A DNA stretch of 6,749 nt, from positions 1 to 6,749 of the forward strand of contig JAHIKF010000447.1 in NCBI GenBank assembly GCA_018897875.1, in the 5' to 3' direction. Shown piece after piece: positions 1-5,262 of this stretch; position 1 is the first letter of the stretch; every line of letters starts with the position of its first letter. The position numbers and the translations under genes are program-made. The stretch comes from Pseudomonadota bacterium. Lineage in GTDB: Bacteria > Desulfobacterota > Desulfobaccia > Desulfobaccales > 0-14-0-80-60-11. The notes beneath the pieces were generated by a model. The model was not told the DNA's origin, did no database searches, and worked only from the letters and a program-made list of their open reading frames with translations.

Positions 1-602
1 ATGCACAGGTCCTCCAGGGGTTCCTTGAGAAAGGCCAGCATCTCGTTTTTGTAGCGCTCCGGCCGGATCCATTCGGGGTGGGTGTGGATAAAGTCCAGGA
101 GCCAGTCCTGGTACTTGCTCATGCGGAAGAAGTAGTTTTCTTCCTTGAGATAGGTGGGGGCCGTTTTGTGGTCCGGACAGAGGCCGTCCACCAGGTCCCG
201 CTCCAGGTAAAAGCACTCGCAGCCGAAGCAATAGAGCCCGCCGTACTCCCCGAAATAAATATCCCCGGACTCGTGCACCCGCCGCAAGACCTCGGCCACC
301 ACCTGCACGTGGGCCGGGTCGGTGGTGCGGATGTAATTATCGTAGCTGATGTCCAGGTCGTCCCAGGATTGCCGGAACCGGCCGCTGATTTGATCTACGA
401 ATTCTTTGACCGGGAGACCGGCGGCCGCGGCGGCGTCCATTACCTTGTCGCCGTGCTCGTCGGTGCCGGTCTGGAAGCGCACCTCCTGGCCCAGGAGGCG
501 GTGGAAACGGGCCAGGGCGTCAGCCACCACCGTGGTATAGGCGTGGCCGATGTGGGGCTCGGCGTTGACGTAATAGATGGGCGTGGTGATATAGATAGTC
601 AT
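1..602 (-). CDS. metG: Methionyl-tRNA synthetase, N-terminal part (cut by left edge)
   Basis: Class I aminoacyl-tRNA synthetase that charges tRNA-Met with methionine in the cytoplasm. The gene starts at ATG 602-600, and 200 complete codons are visible before the window ends. The protein opens with MTIYITTPIYYVNAEPHIGH, the standard MetRS N-terminus, with the class I HIGH motif at residues 17-20. GTDEHG follows at 46-51. A CxxC-x13-CxxH zinc knob (C125, C128, C142, H145) matches the one-knuckle Thermus-type layout, and ENYFFRMSKY lies at 155-164. The KMSKS loop, anticodon-binding domain and any C-terminal tRNA-binding domain fall outside the window. The start is fixed by family alignment: the frame is open only to a stop at 642-644 and contains no upstream ATG, GTG or TTG. 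Upstream there is no Shine-Dalgarno, only TTTT preceded by four heptamer repeats. It lies 77 nt downstream of the TPR gene on the same strand. Identity is certain; the unusual leader is the only oddity. Confidence 0.97.
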   Translation of the reverse strand, partial: MTIYITTPIYYVNAEPHIGHAYTTVVADALARFHRLLGQEVRFQTGTDEHGDKVMDAAAAAGLPVKEFVDQISGRFRQSWDDLDISYDNYIRTTDPAHVQVVAEVLRRVHESGDIYFGEYGGLYCFGCECFYLERDLVDGLCPDHKTAPTYLKEENYFFRMSKYQDWLLDFIHTHPEWIRPERYKNEMLAFLKEPLEDLC

Positions 603-606
603 AAAA

Positions 607-641
607 GTGAGCAGTGAGCAGTGAGCAGTGAGCAGTGGGCG
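607..641. repeat. Heptanucleotide tandem repeat abutting the metG start
   Basis: Four perfect head-to-tail copies of GTGAGCA occupy 607-634, followed by a degenerate copy GTGGGCG at 635-641. On the coding strand this is CTGCTCA-type repeats ending four bases before the metG ATG, where a ribosome binding site would be expected. The following bases up to about 675 can be read as further, more decayed seven-base units, which I regard as suggestive only. Heptamer tandem repeats of this sort are known in several bacterial groups (for example the short tandem repeats of cyanobacteria); their function is unclear. Confidence 0.9.
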
Positions 642-679
642 TCAGGCTGCCAACTGCTTGAGGCTCACGGTTCACTCAG

Positions 680-1441
680 TCATTTGCTCGCCTCCAGGGC
701 CTTAATCCGTTCCAGAGTCTTCTGGAGCAGAGACGCGTCGGCGTCGGGGTCGCCGGTGTTCAGAAAGTGCCGGTACGCGGCCAGGGCCTCGTACTTGTGG
801 CCCAGCTTTTCCAGGGCCTGCCCCCGGCTATAGTAGGCCCGGGCATAGTTGGGATTGAGTTCGATCACCTTATCGGCGTCGGCCATGGCCGGCTCCGGTT
901 TGTCCAGGGCCAGGTAGGCCAGGCTCCGGTTGTGCAGGATCTCCGGCGCCTGGGGGTGCAGTTTCAAGGCCCGGTTATAATCCTTCAGGGCCTCCTTAGC
1001 CTTTTTCATATCCAGGAAGGTGTTGCCCCGGTTGTAGAAGATCTGCCAGTCCTTGGGGGCGAATTTGGCGGCCTGGGTATAGTCCGCCAGGGCCTTGGCG
1101 AACTCCCCCTGGCGGCTGTAAGCCAGGCCCCGGTTATAGAGGGCCTCGGATGATTTCGGGTTTAGCTCCAGGGCCTGGTCGAAATCGCCCACCGCGTCGC
1201 CCCACAGGGACAGCCTCATTGCGGCAATGCCCCGGTTGATATAGGCCTCCAGTATCTTCGGGTCAATTTTTATCACCGCGGTGAATTTCTCCACCGCCAG
1301 GGTGGGATTGCCCTGGGTCAGGGCAGCCACTCCTTGCTCAAAGGGCTCTTTGACGTCCGGCTCCGGCCCGGCCAGGGCATATCCCAGCAGCAGGCCTAGC
1401 GTGGCCAGGGTTAGGGTTATCCTGAACAGATATTTTCTCAT
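680..1441 (-). CDS. Exported tetratricopeptide-repeat protein
   Basis: 253-residue protein, apparently all TPR after a signal peptide. Residues 1-24 form a classical Sec signal: basic MRKYLFR, a hydrophobic stretch, then ALA before G25, a plausible signal peptidase I site. There is no lipobox cysteine, so a soluble periplasmic or secreted protein is likely. Six TPR units follow in strict 34-residue register, starting near residues 31, 65, 99, 133, 167 and 201, with recurring A-Y-x-N-R-G and A-L-x-L-x-P positions. A short charged helix closes the protein (about 235-253). TPR arrays bind proteins or peptides; the partner is not evident. The ATG at 1441 is chosen because the signal peptide begins there. 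A GGAG lies 13 nt upstream, which is long spacing. The next gene downstream is metG, with no functional link apparent. The architecture is clear but the specific role is unknown. Confidence 0.9.
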   Translation of the reverse strand: MRKYLFRITLTLATLGLLLGYALAGPEPDVKEPFEQGVAALTQGNPTLAVEKFTAVIKIDPKILEAYINRGIAAMRLSLWGDAVGDFDQALELNPKSSEALYNRGLAYSRQGEFAKALADYTQAAKFAPKDWQIFYNRGNTFLDMKKAKEALKDYNRALKLHPQAPEILHNRSLAYLALDKPEPAMADADKVIELNPNYARAYYSRGQALEKLGHKYEALAAYRHFLNTGDPDADASLLQKTLERIKALEASK

Positions 1442-1465
1442 CAGTGTTTCATTGCTCCAGTTTAT

Positions 1466-1486
1466 GTAGGGTGCGTCCTACGCACC
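1466..1486. repeat. Short palindromic element upstream of the TPR gene
   Basis: GGTGCG (1470-1475) and CGCACC (1481-1486) form perfect 6-bp arms around TCCTA. An alternative overlapping stem pairs GTAGG (1466-1470) with CCTAC (1477-1481). The element would be transcribed in the leader of the TPR gene, about 25 nt before its start codon. It resembles dispersed REP-like palindromes of the TAGGGTGCG type found in many bacteria, recognised from memory. A regulatory effect on translation is possible but not shown. Confidence 0.7.
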
Positions 1487-1552
1487 ATTAAACGAGGTTG
1501 TTTTCTCTTAACCGTTTTGTAACTGCCAATTTAGGTGTCGGCCCGTGATAAA

Positions 1553-1578
1553 GGCGGACACGCAGGCCCGCCCCTACA
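1553..1578. repeat. GC-rich dispersed repeat, CCCGCCCCTACA family
   Basis: The stretch begins GGCGGACACGCAGG and ends CCCGCCCCTACA. GGCGG (1553-1557) can pair with CCGCC (1568-1572). The last twelve bases are identical to the right arm of the palindrome at 1894-1924, and the overall layout resembles the pair at 2360-2427, so these appear to be members of one REP-like family. It lies in the leader region upstream of the TPR gene and downstream of the small broken reading frame. Confidence 0.65.
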
Positions 1579-1645
1579 ATATATCTCGTTGACGGTAACC
1601 CGGCATACTGATTTTATGATTGCAACCCGCAGGGGAACGCCCAAC

Positions 1646-1877
1646 TTACCCCCCCCAAATAGTCTTCTGGTCCTCGAAACCCGCCTGGGAAATCGTCTTC
1701 GCCAGAAACTCCCTCACATCTTTGAGCGCGGCCCGGGTGGCTTCCCGGGCGGCGACGAAATCATACATCAGATTACTTTCGTCGGCTTCGATGTACTCGC
1801 TATGCCGGATCATCATTTCGGCCCCCTGGAACAGCCGGCCCACAAAAAAACATGGAATAGTGCAAATCGTTTGGCAT
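1646..1877 (-). pseudogene. Small unrecognised protein, split by a frameshift at a T7 run
   Basis: One frame starts at ATG 1877-1875 behind AAAGG with 5-nt spacing and reads MPNDLHYSMFF, then goes out of frame and soon stops. A second frame, open from a GTG at 1843 to TAA 1646-1648, reads VGRLFQGAEMMIRHSEYI and continues as a helix-rich, charged 65-residue segment that contains YDFVAAREATRAALKDVREF. The two differ by one base and meet at seven consecutive T on the coding strand (A7 at 1844-1850). With six T they would join as one 76-residue protein. The GTG itself has no ribosome binding site. I do not recognise the family and see no signal peptide or catalytic motif. It may be a true pseudogene, a gene expressed through slippage, or a sequence error. 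GC-rich repeats flank it on both sides (1553-1578 and 1894-1924). That it was once coding is likely but unproven. Confidence 0.45.
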
Positions 1878-1893
1878 GGTTGCCTTTGCGGGT

Positions 1894-1924
1894 TGTAGGG
1901 GCGGGTTTGAAACCCGCCCCTACA
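1894..1924. repeat. Perfect 15-bp-arm palindrome 3' of the YkgJ-type gene
   Basis: Left arm TGTAGGGGCGGGTTT (1894-1908), single central G (1909), right arm AAACCCGCCCCTACA (1910-1924). The arms are fully complementary. Four bases separate it from the stop of the YkgJ-type gene, so it would be the 3' end hairpin of that transcript. No T-run follows it on the minus strand, so it is not a canonical intrinsic terminator, though it could stabilise mRNA. It belongs to the same family as the element at 1553-1578. Confidence 0.88.
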
Positions 1925-1928
1925 CAGG

Positions 1929-2339
1929 TCATCCGTCCTTTTCTTTTGCGCCTTGCCCCAGCGCCGCTTCTACAAAGTCAACGTGGCGGCAATCCGGGTT
2001 GAGGCCCGGGCAGGCGGTTTTGGCGTGCTCCAGTTCGTCCGGGTCCATGAGGATGGCCGGGAGAAAAGGCCACTGGCGGCAGATAAAGGGCTTCACCGCA
2101 TGCACCCGGCAGAGGCCGCCCGGCAGCAAGAAGACGCAGACCCCGTCGGCCACGGTGAGGCGGGGGCCCAGAGCCGAAGCCTCCACAAAGCGGCGGCAAA
2201 ACTCCGCCTCGGGGAGCGCCAGCAACGCGGCCATGGCCTTTACTTCGTCGGGCTGGACCAGGATACCGCCGCGGCCGACGCAGCAGTCGCCGCATTGTTG
2301 GCACTGGAACACGGATGAATTGTTGATGTTTGCAACCAT
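1929..2339 (-). CDS. YkgJ-type CxxCxxCC cysteine-cluster protein
   Basis: 136-residue cytoplasmic protein of the zinc- or iron-chelating CxxCxxCC family (YkgJ/UPF0153, related to flagellin N-methylase FliB). Ten cysteines are present. The N-terminal cluster FQCQQCGDCC has C13, C16, C19 and C20; C48 follows. The family core runs GVCVFL...GLCRVH...KPFICRQWPF, with C68, C77 and C87. C110 and C117 lie near the C-terminus. No transmembrane segment or signal peptide is seen. The biochemical role of small stand-alone members is not established; metal binding is the accepted prediction. Start ATG 2339 is constrained by an in-frame stop at 2352-2354. No good Shine-Dalgarno precedes it, and a GTG at codon 10, just before the cysteine cluster, is a weaker alternative. 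It is separated from pfkA by 194 nt of repeat-rich DNA. Family assignment is strong, function is open. Confidence 0.9.
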   Translation of the reverse strand: MVANINNSSVFQCQQCGDCCVGRGGILVQPDEVKAMAALLALPEAEFCRRFVEASALGPRLTVADGVCVFLLPGGLCRVHAVKPFICRQWPFLPAILMDPDELEHAKTACPGLNPDCRHVDFVEAALGQGAKEKDG

Positions 2340-2359
2340 TTTTGAATAGGTTTAAGCAT

Positions 2360-2427
2360 GGCGGGCACGGAGGCCCGCCCCACCTTCAAAAGATTTTATT
2401 TTGGTAGGGCGGCCGTCCTCGGCCGCC
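2360..2427. repeat. Inverted pair of GC-rich REP-like elements
   Basis: A 25-bp unit at 2360-2384 (GGCGGGCACGGAGG then CCCGCCCCACC) is followed, after an 18-nt AT-rich spacer, by a diverged copy in opposite orientation at 2403-2427 (GGTAGGGCGG then CCGTCCTCGGCCGCC). Each unit is itself partly palindromic. The arrangement resembles paired REP elements. It sits about 20 nt upstream of the YkgJ-type start and so would be part of its leader if transcription reads through from pfkA. Confidence 0.72.
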
Positions 2428-2451
2428 GCCAAGTTCCGCAAAGATGATGTG

Positions 2452-2466
2452 GTGGGCAGTGCCCAC
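2452..2466. repeat. Short perfect palindrome
   Basis: GTGGGCA (2452-2458), central G (2459), TGCCCAC (2460-2466). These perfect 7-bp arms form a third palindrome family within the pfkA to YkgJ-type gap. It could be a degenerate dispersed repeat or simply a small RNA hairpin. No gene or regulator site can be assigned to it. Confidence 0.55.
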
Positions 2467-2498
2467 TTACTTAACCGCCGACGTTCATTCCGGATCTG

Positions 2499-2526
2499 GC
2501 TGACGGCTGCAAGCTGACGGCTGACA
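2499..2526. repeat. Degenerate heptamer array just 3' of pfkA
   Basis: Four seven-base units in phase: GCTGACG, GCTGCAA, GCTGACG, GCTGACA, with the first and third identical. It begins 8 nt past the pfkA stop. The period matches the heptamer array before metG, although the unit differs, which suggests the same class of short tandem repeat. Translated on the minus strand it yields the low-complexity AVSRQLAAVS-type peptide that often appears in spurious predicted proteins. Confidence 0.7.
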
Positions 2527-2533
2527 GCTAATC

Positions 2534-3904
2534 TCATAAGTTCTTCAAAGGCGGCTGGCCGGTGGATTCAATGACGCTGCGCCACAGGGGTGAGTCCAGT
2601 TCCACTTCCTTGCGCCGATCCACCGCCGCCTGGATGGGAATGTGCACATAATGGCTATGCCAGCGGCTCACCAGCATGGCGGTCTTGCCGGCCATGCCGG
2701 CGTGGACCGCGTTCTGCCCCAAAAAGCCGCAGTAGATGCGGTCGTTATAGTTGGCCGGCCGGCTGCGGATCAGGTAGCTGGGGTCGATATACTTCAGGTT
2801 GACCTCCAGGTTCCGTTTTTTAAAGTATACTTTGATCTCATCCTGGAGAAAGTGCCCGATATTTCCGGGCTTGAGATTGCCCGAGGGGTCACGCTCCCGG
2901 TTTTCCTCGGTGAAATAGCGCTCCCCGGCGCCCTCGCCCACCACGATGAGGGCGTGACGCCGCTGCTTCAAGCGTTCCTCCAGATTGGCGAGCAGACCGC
3001 CCTCGCCGTCCAGATCGAAGTCGGCTTCGGGGATCAGGACATAATTTACTTCCCGCAGGGCCAGGGTGGCGGTGGCGGCGATGAACCCGGAGAAGCGGCC
3101 CATGAGCTTCACCAAGCCGATGCCGTTGGGGGAACCGATGGCCTCGGTGTGGGCCGCATGGATGGCTTCAGTGGCCACTTCCACGGCGGTGTCGAACCCG
3201 AAGGAACGGCTCACCAGGGCGATATCATTGTCAATGGTCTTGGGAATGACGATGACGCCGATGCGCAACTCCCGGCGGGTGATTTCCTTACAGATCTCCG
3301 AGGCCGCCCTTAGGGTTCCGTCGCCGCCGATGAGGAACAGGATGCGGATGTTGATGCGGTCCAGGGCGTCCACGATCTCGCCCGTGTCCTGGGGACCCCG
3401 GGAGGTGGACAGCACCGTGCCGCCGAAAATATGGATGTTGGCCACCGCCTCAGGGGTGAGGTCCACCAGGTCGTGGCCGTACTTGGGGATAAACCCTTGA
3501 AAGCCGTAGCGCACCCCGTAGATATGCCGCACCCCATAAAGGTGATAAAGCTCCAGGACCAGGGCCCGGATGACATCGTTGGTCCCGGGGCACAGGCCGC
3601 CGCAGGTAACGACGGCGCAATGGACCTTGGAAGGGTCGAAGTAGATCTGGGACCGGGGTCCGGCCAACTCCATGGCCAGGGGCGGCTCTCCCGGGGCCAG
3701 GCTCTCCAGATAGTCCAGGGAGTCATGGACCGCGACCCGGTCCGTGTCTGAGACAAAGCTCTTTTCTATGACCCGGCCATGGCGGTCCACCATGGCATAC
3801 TTCGGGATCGGGGTTGGCACCTTGGCCTGGCCCAAAGTGGGGATCTCAGTATCGAAAGCTTCAAAATTCATCGTGGTTGTCTTGCCGGTGGGCTGTTTCG
3901 TCAT
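2534..3904 (-). CDS. pfkA: ATP-dependent 6-phosphofructokinase, plant/trypanosome-like (group II)
   Basis: Catalyses ATP + fructose 6-phosphate to fructose 1,6-bisphosphate plus ADP, the committed step of glycolysis, in the cytoplasm. 456 residues, longer than the roughly 320 of E. coli PfkA but typical of the long plant/protist-like clade. Motifs: VTCGGLCPG around 99-107 (nucleotide loop), STSRGP around 166-171, GGDGT 193-197, PKTIDND 221-227 (catalytic Asp region), MGRFSGF 268-274 (fructose 6-phosphate binding), VVAEG-like VVGEGAGE about 321-328, and YIDPSYLIRS 372-381. Gly in GGDG (Asp in PPi enzymes) predicts ATP as donor, while Lys in PKTIDND is the PPi-like state; this combination is characteristic of the clade. 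The ATG at 3904 was chosen because GGGGGAG precedes it by 7 nt; the longer in-frame TTG at 3961 has no such signal. It is separated from gpsA by a MITE-like repeat. ATP use is predicted, not proven. Confidence 0.95.
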   Translation of the reverse strand: MTKQPTGKTTTMNFEAFDTEIPTLGQAKVPTPIPKYAMVDRHGRVIEKSFVSDTDRVAVHDSLDYLESLAPGEPPLAMELAGPRSQIYFDPSKVHCAVVTCGGLCPGTNDVIRALVLELYHLYGVRHIYGVRYGFQGFIPKYGHDLVDLTPEAVANIHIFGGTVLSTSRGPQDTGEIVDALDRINIRILFLIGGDGTLRAASEICKEITRRELRIGVIVIPKTIDNDIALVSRSFGFDTAVEVATEAIHAAHTEAIGSPNGIGLVKLMGRFSGFIAATATLALREVNYVLIPEADFDLDGEGGLLANLEERLKQRRHALIVVGEGAGERYFTEENRERDPSGNLKPGNIGHFLQDEIKVYFKKRNLEVNLKYIDPSYLIRSRPANYNDRIYCGFLGQNAVHAGMAGKTAMLVSRWHSHYVHIPIQAAVDRRKEVELDSPLWRSVIESTGQPPLKNL

Positions 3905-3911
3905 CGCGACA

Positions 3912-3918
3912 CTCCCCC
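3912..3918 (-). promoter_or_regulatory. Shine-Dalgarno of pfkA
   Basis: GGGGGAG on the minus strand, 7 nt before ATG 3904. This is the strongest ribosome binding site in the window. It decides the pfkA start against a TTG 19 codons upstream. Confidence 0.85.
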
Positions 3919-4043
3919 ATGCCTGATCATCGTCAAAGGTCTGCCCTCCGATACCCGTCAATGCGGCTCCGGCTCTCTAAACTGCAAGAGCGGGCAGGGT
4001 CCTGCAGGTTTATCTTATACGAAGTTGCAGTCAAAAAACATTG

Positions 4044-4140
4044 AATATTCATGTCATTCTGAACGGAGCGCAGCGGAGTGAAGAATCTCGATGGCTAAAA
4101 AAAGAGAGATTCTTCGCTGCGCTTCAGAATGACAAATATT
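4044..4140. repeat. MITE-like imperfect inverted repeat
   Basis: The left arm 4044-4089 and right arm 4106-4140 are reverse complements apart from small insertions in the left arm. Shared blocks, from the outside in, are AATATT, TGTCATTCTGAA, GCGCAGCG and AAGAATCTC. A 16-nt A-rich loop (4090-4105) separates them. The left arm carries extra CA, CGGA and GAGT-type insertions. The TGTCATTCTGA...GAAGAATCTC core is one I recognise as a recurrent dispersed element in several bacterial phyla. No transposase is present, so any mobility would be non-autonomous. Transcribed, it would form a long hairpin that could separate gpsA and pfkA mRNA. On the minus strand a T6 run occurs about 6 nt past the hairpin, so weak termination is possible. 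Confidence 0.85.
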
Positions 4141-4200
4141 AGTCTTTTGATTGCTCTTTGGTATTAAACCGTTCCTCCCAGTAAACTCAAGCGGCAAATC

Positions 4201-5262
4201 TCACCAGGTTTCGGTCATGGCCTCCATCTCATCTTTCAGCTCCCGGGCCATCAACTTTTTGATGGCCTCCTTGGGGGCGAGATTTTCATGGAGAATCTTG
4301 TAGGTGGCCGTCACCAGCGGCATCTCCACTCCCAGGCGCGTCGCCAGTTGGTAGACGGCCCGGGAAGTTTTGACCCCTTCCGCCACCATGGCCATGCCGG
4401 TCAGGATCTGGTCCAAGGGAACGCCCTGGCCCAATTTTACCCCCACCTGGAAATTGCGGCTCTGGTTGCCGGTGCAGGTGAGGATCAGGTCGCCCAGGCC
4501 CGCCAGGCCGGTGAGGGTCATGGGGTTGGCGCCCAGCCGCGCCCCCAGCCGGACCATTTCGGCCAGGCCCCGGGTGATGAGCGCCGCCCGAGGATTTTCT
4601 CCCAGGCCCATGCCTGAAAGTATCCCGGTGCCGATGGCAAAGATGTTCTTCAGGGCCCCCCCCAACTCCACACCGGTGATATCGTGGGAAGTGTACACCC
4701 GGAAGTGGGGGGCGGAAAAGAGTCGCTGGATGAAGTGGGCGATCTCCCGCTGCCGGGAGGCGACGGTCACCGCGGTGGGCTGCTTCTGGGCCACTTCCCG
4801 GGCGAAGCTGGGGCCGGCCAGCACGGCATAAGGAATTTCCGCCCCCATGGCCTCCCGGGCCACCCCCTCCATGGTGAGGAGGGAGTCGATCTCCATGCCC
4901 TTGGTGGCGCTGAGCAGCACCGCCCCTGGGGGGTAATGCGGCTTCAGATCGCCTAAGGTCTGGCGGAACCCGTGGGAAGGAACCGCCATCAGGACCACCC
5001 CGGCGCCGTCCAGGACCGCCGGGAATTCCTGGGTGTAGGTGAGCCGGGAAGACAGCCGTATCCCCGGGAGAAAGGTGTGGTTGATCCGGTCCCGGCGCAG
5101 GGCCTCGCAGACGTCCGGTTCCCTGACCCAAACGCGGACGTCCTTGCCCTTTTCAGCCAAGAGCTGCGCCAGAGTGGTGCCCCAGCTGCCGGCGCCGATC
5201 ACCGCGATGAACCGGCGTTCAGGAGATTCCAAGATCGGGCTCGGGCTCGGGTTCGCCGTCAT
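4201..5262 (-). CDS. gpsA: NAD(P)-dependent glycerol-3-phosphate dehydrogenase
   Basis: Reduces dihydroxyacetone phosphate to sn-glycerol 3-phosphate, the backbone for phospholipid synthesis, in the cytoplasm. 353 residues, slightly longer than the usual 330-340. An N-terminal Rossmann fold begins IAVIGAGSWGTTLAQLL (dinucleotide loop about 23-29). Further motifs are AVPSHGFR about 94-100, SATKGME with K121, LAGPSFA about 148-154, GGALKNIFAIGTG with catalytic K205, and GLAGLGDLILTCTGNQSRN about 252-270. All expected catalytic residues appear present. The first 17 residues (MTANPSPSPILESPERR) are an extra tail encoded inside the 3' end of gyrA; most homologues begin close to the IAVIG strand. 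ATG 5262 is chosen because GGAG lies 7 nt upstream; the adjacent GTG at 5265 would be only 4 nt from it. The 44-nt overlap with gyrA suggests translational coupling. Confidence 0.96.
   Translation of the reverse strand: MTANPSPSPILESPERRFIAVIGAGSWGTTLAQLLAEKGKDVRVWVREPDVCEALRRDRINHTFLPGIRLSSRLTYTQEFPAVLDGAGVVLMAVPSHGFRQTLGDLKPHYPPGAVLLSATKGMEIDSLLTMEGVAREAMGAEIPYAVLAGPSFAREVAQKQPTAVTVASRQREIAHFIQRLFSAPHFRVYTSHDITGVELGGALKNIFAIGTGILSGMGLGENPRAALITRGLAEMVRLGARLGANPMTLTGLAGLGDLILTCTGNQSRNFQVGVKLGQGVPLDQILTGMAMVAEGVKTSRAVYQLATRLGVEMPLVTATYKILHENLAPKEAIKKLMARELKDEMEAMTETW

Larger units (their letters stand above)
1442..1928. other. Interval between the TPR and YkgJ-type genes without a firm gene
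   Basis: This 487-nt stretch contains no confidently functional gene. It holds the palindrome at 1466-1486, a GC-rich repeat at 1553-1578, a small frameshifted reading frame at 1646-1877 and a near-perfect palindrome at 1894-1924. Outside these the sequence is more AT-rich than the neighbouring genes. I found no promoter with both hexamers at acceptable spacing, no tRNA-like fold and no T-tailed hairpin on either strand. Confidence 0.6.
3905..4200. other. gpsA-pfkA intergenic region
   Basis: A 296-nt gap. From the gpsA side it contains an unused GGGAGGAAC purine tract (complement of about 4172-4180), then the inverted repeat at 4044-4140, then a T6 run (complement of 4033-4038), then about 120 nt leading to the pfkA ribosome binding site. 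TTGACT and TATAAG-like words occur near 4010-4035, but their spacing is wrong for a sigma-70 promoter, so none is called. There is no ORF with a start signal. Confidence 0.55.

Noticed and set aside
78..617. 179-residue plus-strand ORF
   Set aside because: Antisense to metG, which has HIGH and zinc motifs in the opposite strand.
603..641. CRISPR array
   Set aside because: Direct repeats of only 7 bp with no spacers; a simple tandem repeat.
1894..1924. Intrinsic terminator after the YkgJ-type gene
   Set aside because: The hairpin is strong but no T-run follows it on the transcribed strand; better treated as a dispersed palindrome.
1535..2002. Overlapping plus-strand ORFs in the TPR-YkgJ gap
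   Set aside because: They translate through the palindromic repeats and antisense to the YkgJ-type gene, with no ribosome binding site or recognisable motif.
2352..2537. 61-residue minus-strand ORF overlapping the pfkA stop by ATGA
   Set aside because: The ATGA overlap looks like coupling, but the frame is made up almost entirely of the heptamer array, the palindrome and the REP-like pair; its AVSRQLAAVS peptide is a typical repeat translation product and there is no ribosome binding site of its own.
2642..3313. 223-residue plus-strand ORF
   Set aside because: Lies fully antisense to the well-supported pfkA gene; long antisense frames are common in GC-rich DNA. Its sequence has no recognisable domain.
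3905..3961. Longer pfkA start at TTG 3961 (19 extra residues)
   Set aside because: TTG without a ribosome binding site, whereas ATG 3904 has GGGGGAG at 7-nt spacing; the extra residues do not resemble the family.
4010..4040. Possible sigma-70 promoter for pfkA (TTGACT and TATAAG words)
   Set aside because: The spacing between the two words is about 9-11 nt rather than 16-18, and no alternative pairing fits.
4286..5131. 281-residue minus-strand ORF in a second frame of gpsA
   Set aside because: Low-complexity Gly/Pro/Arg/His-rich shadow frame inside gpsA, whose own motifs are complete.
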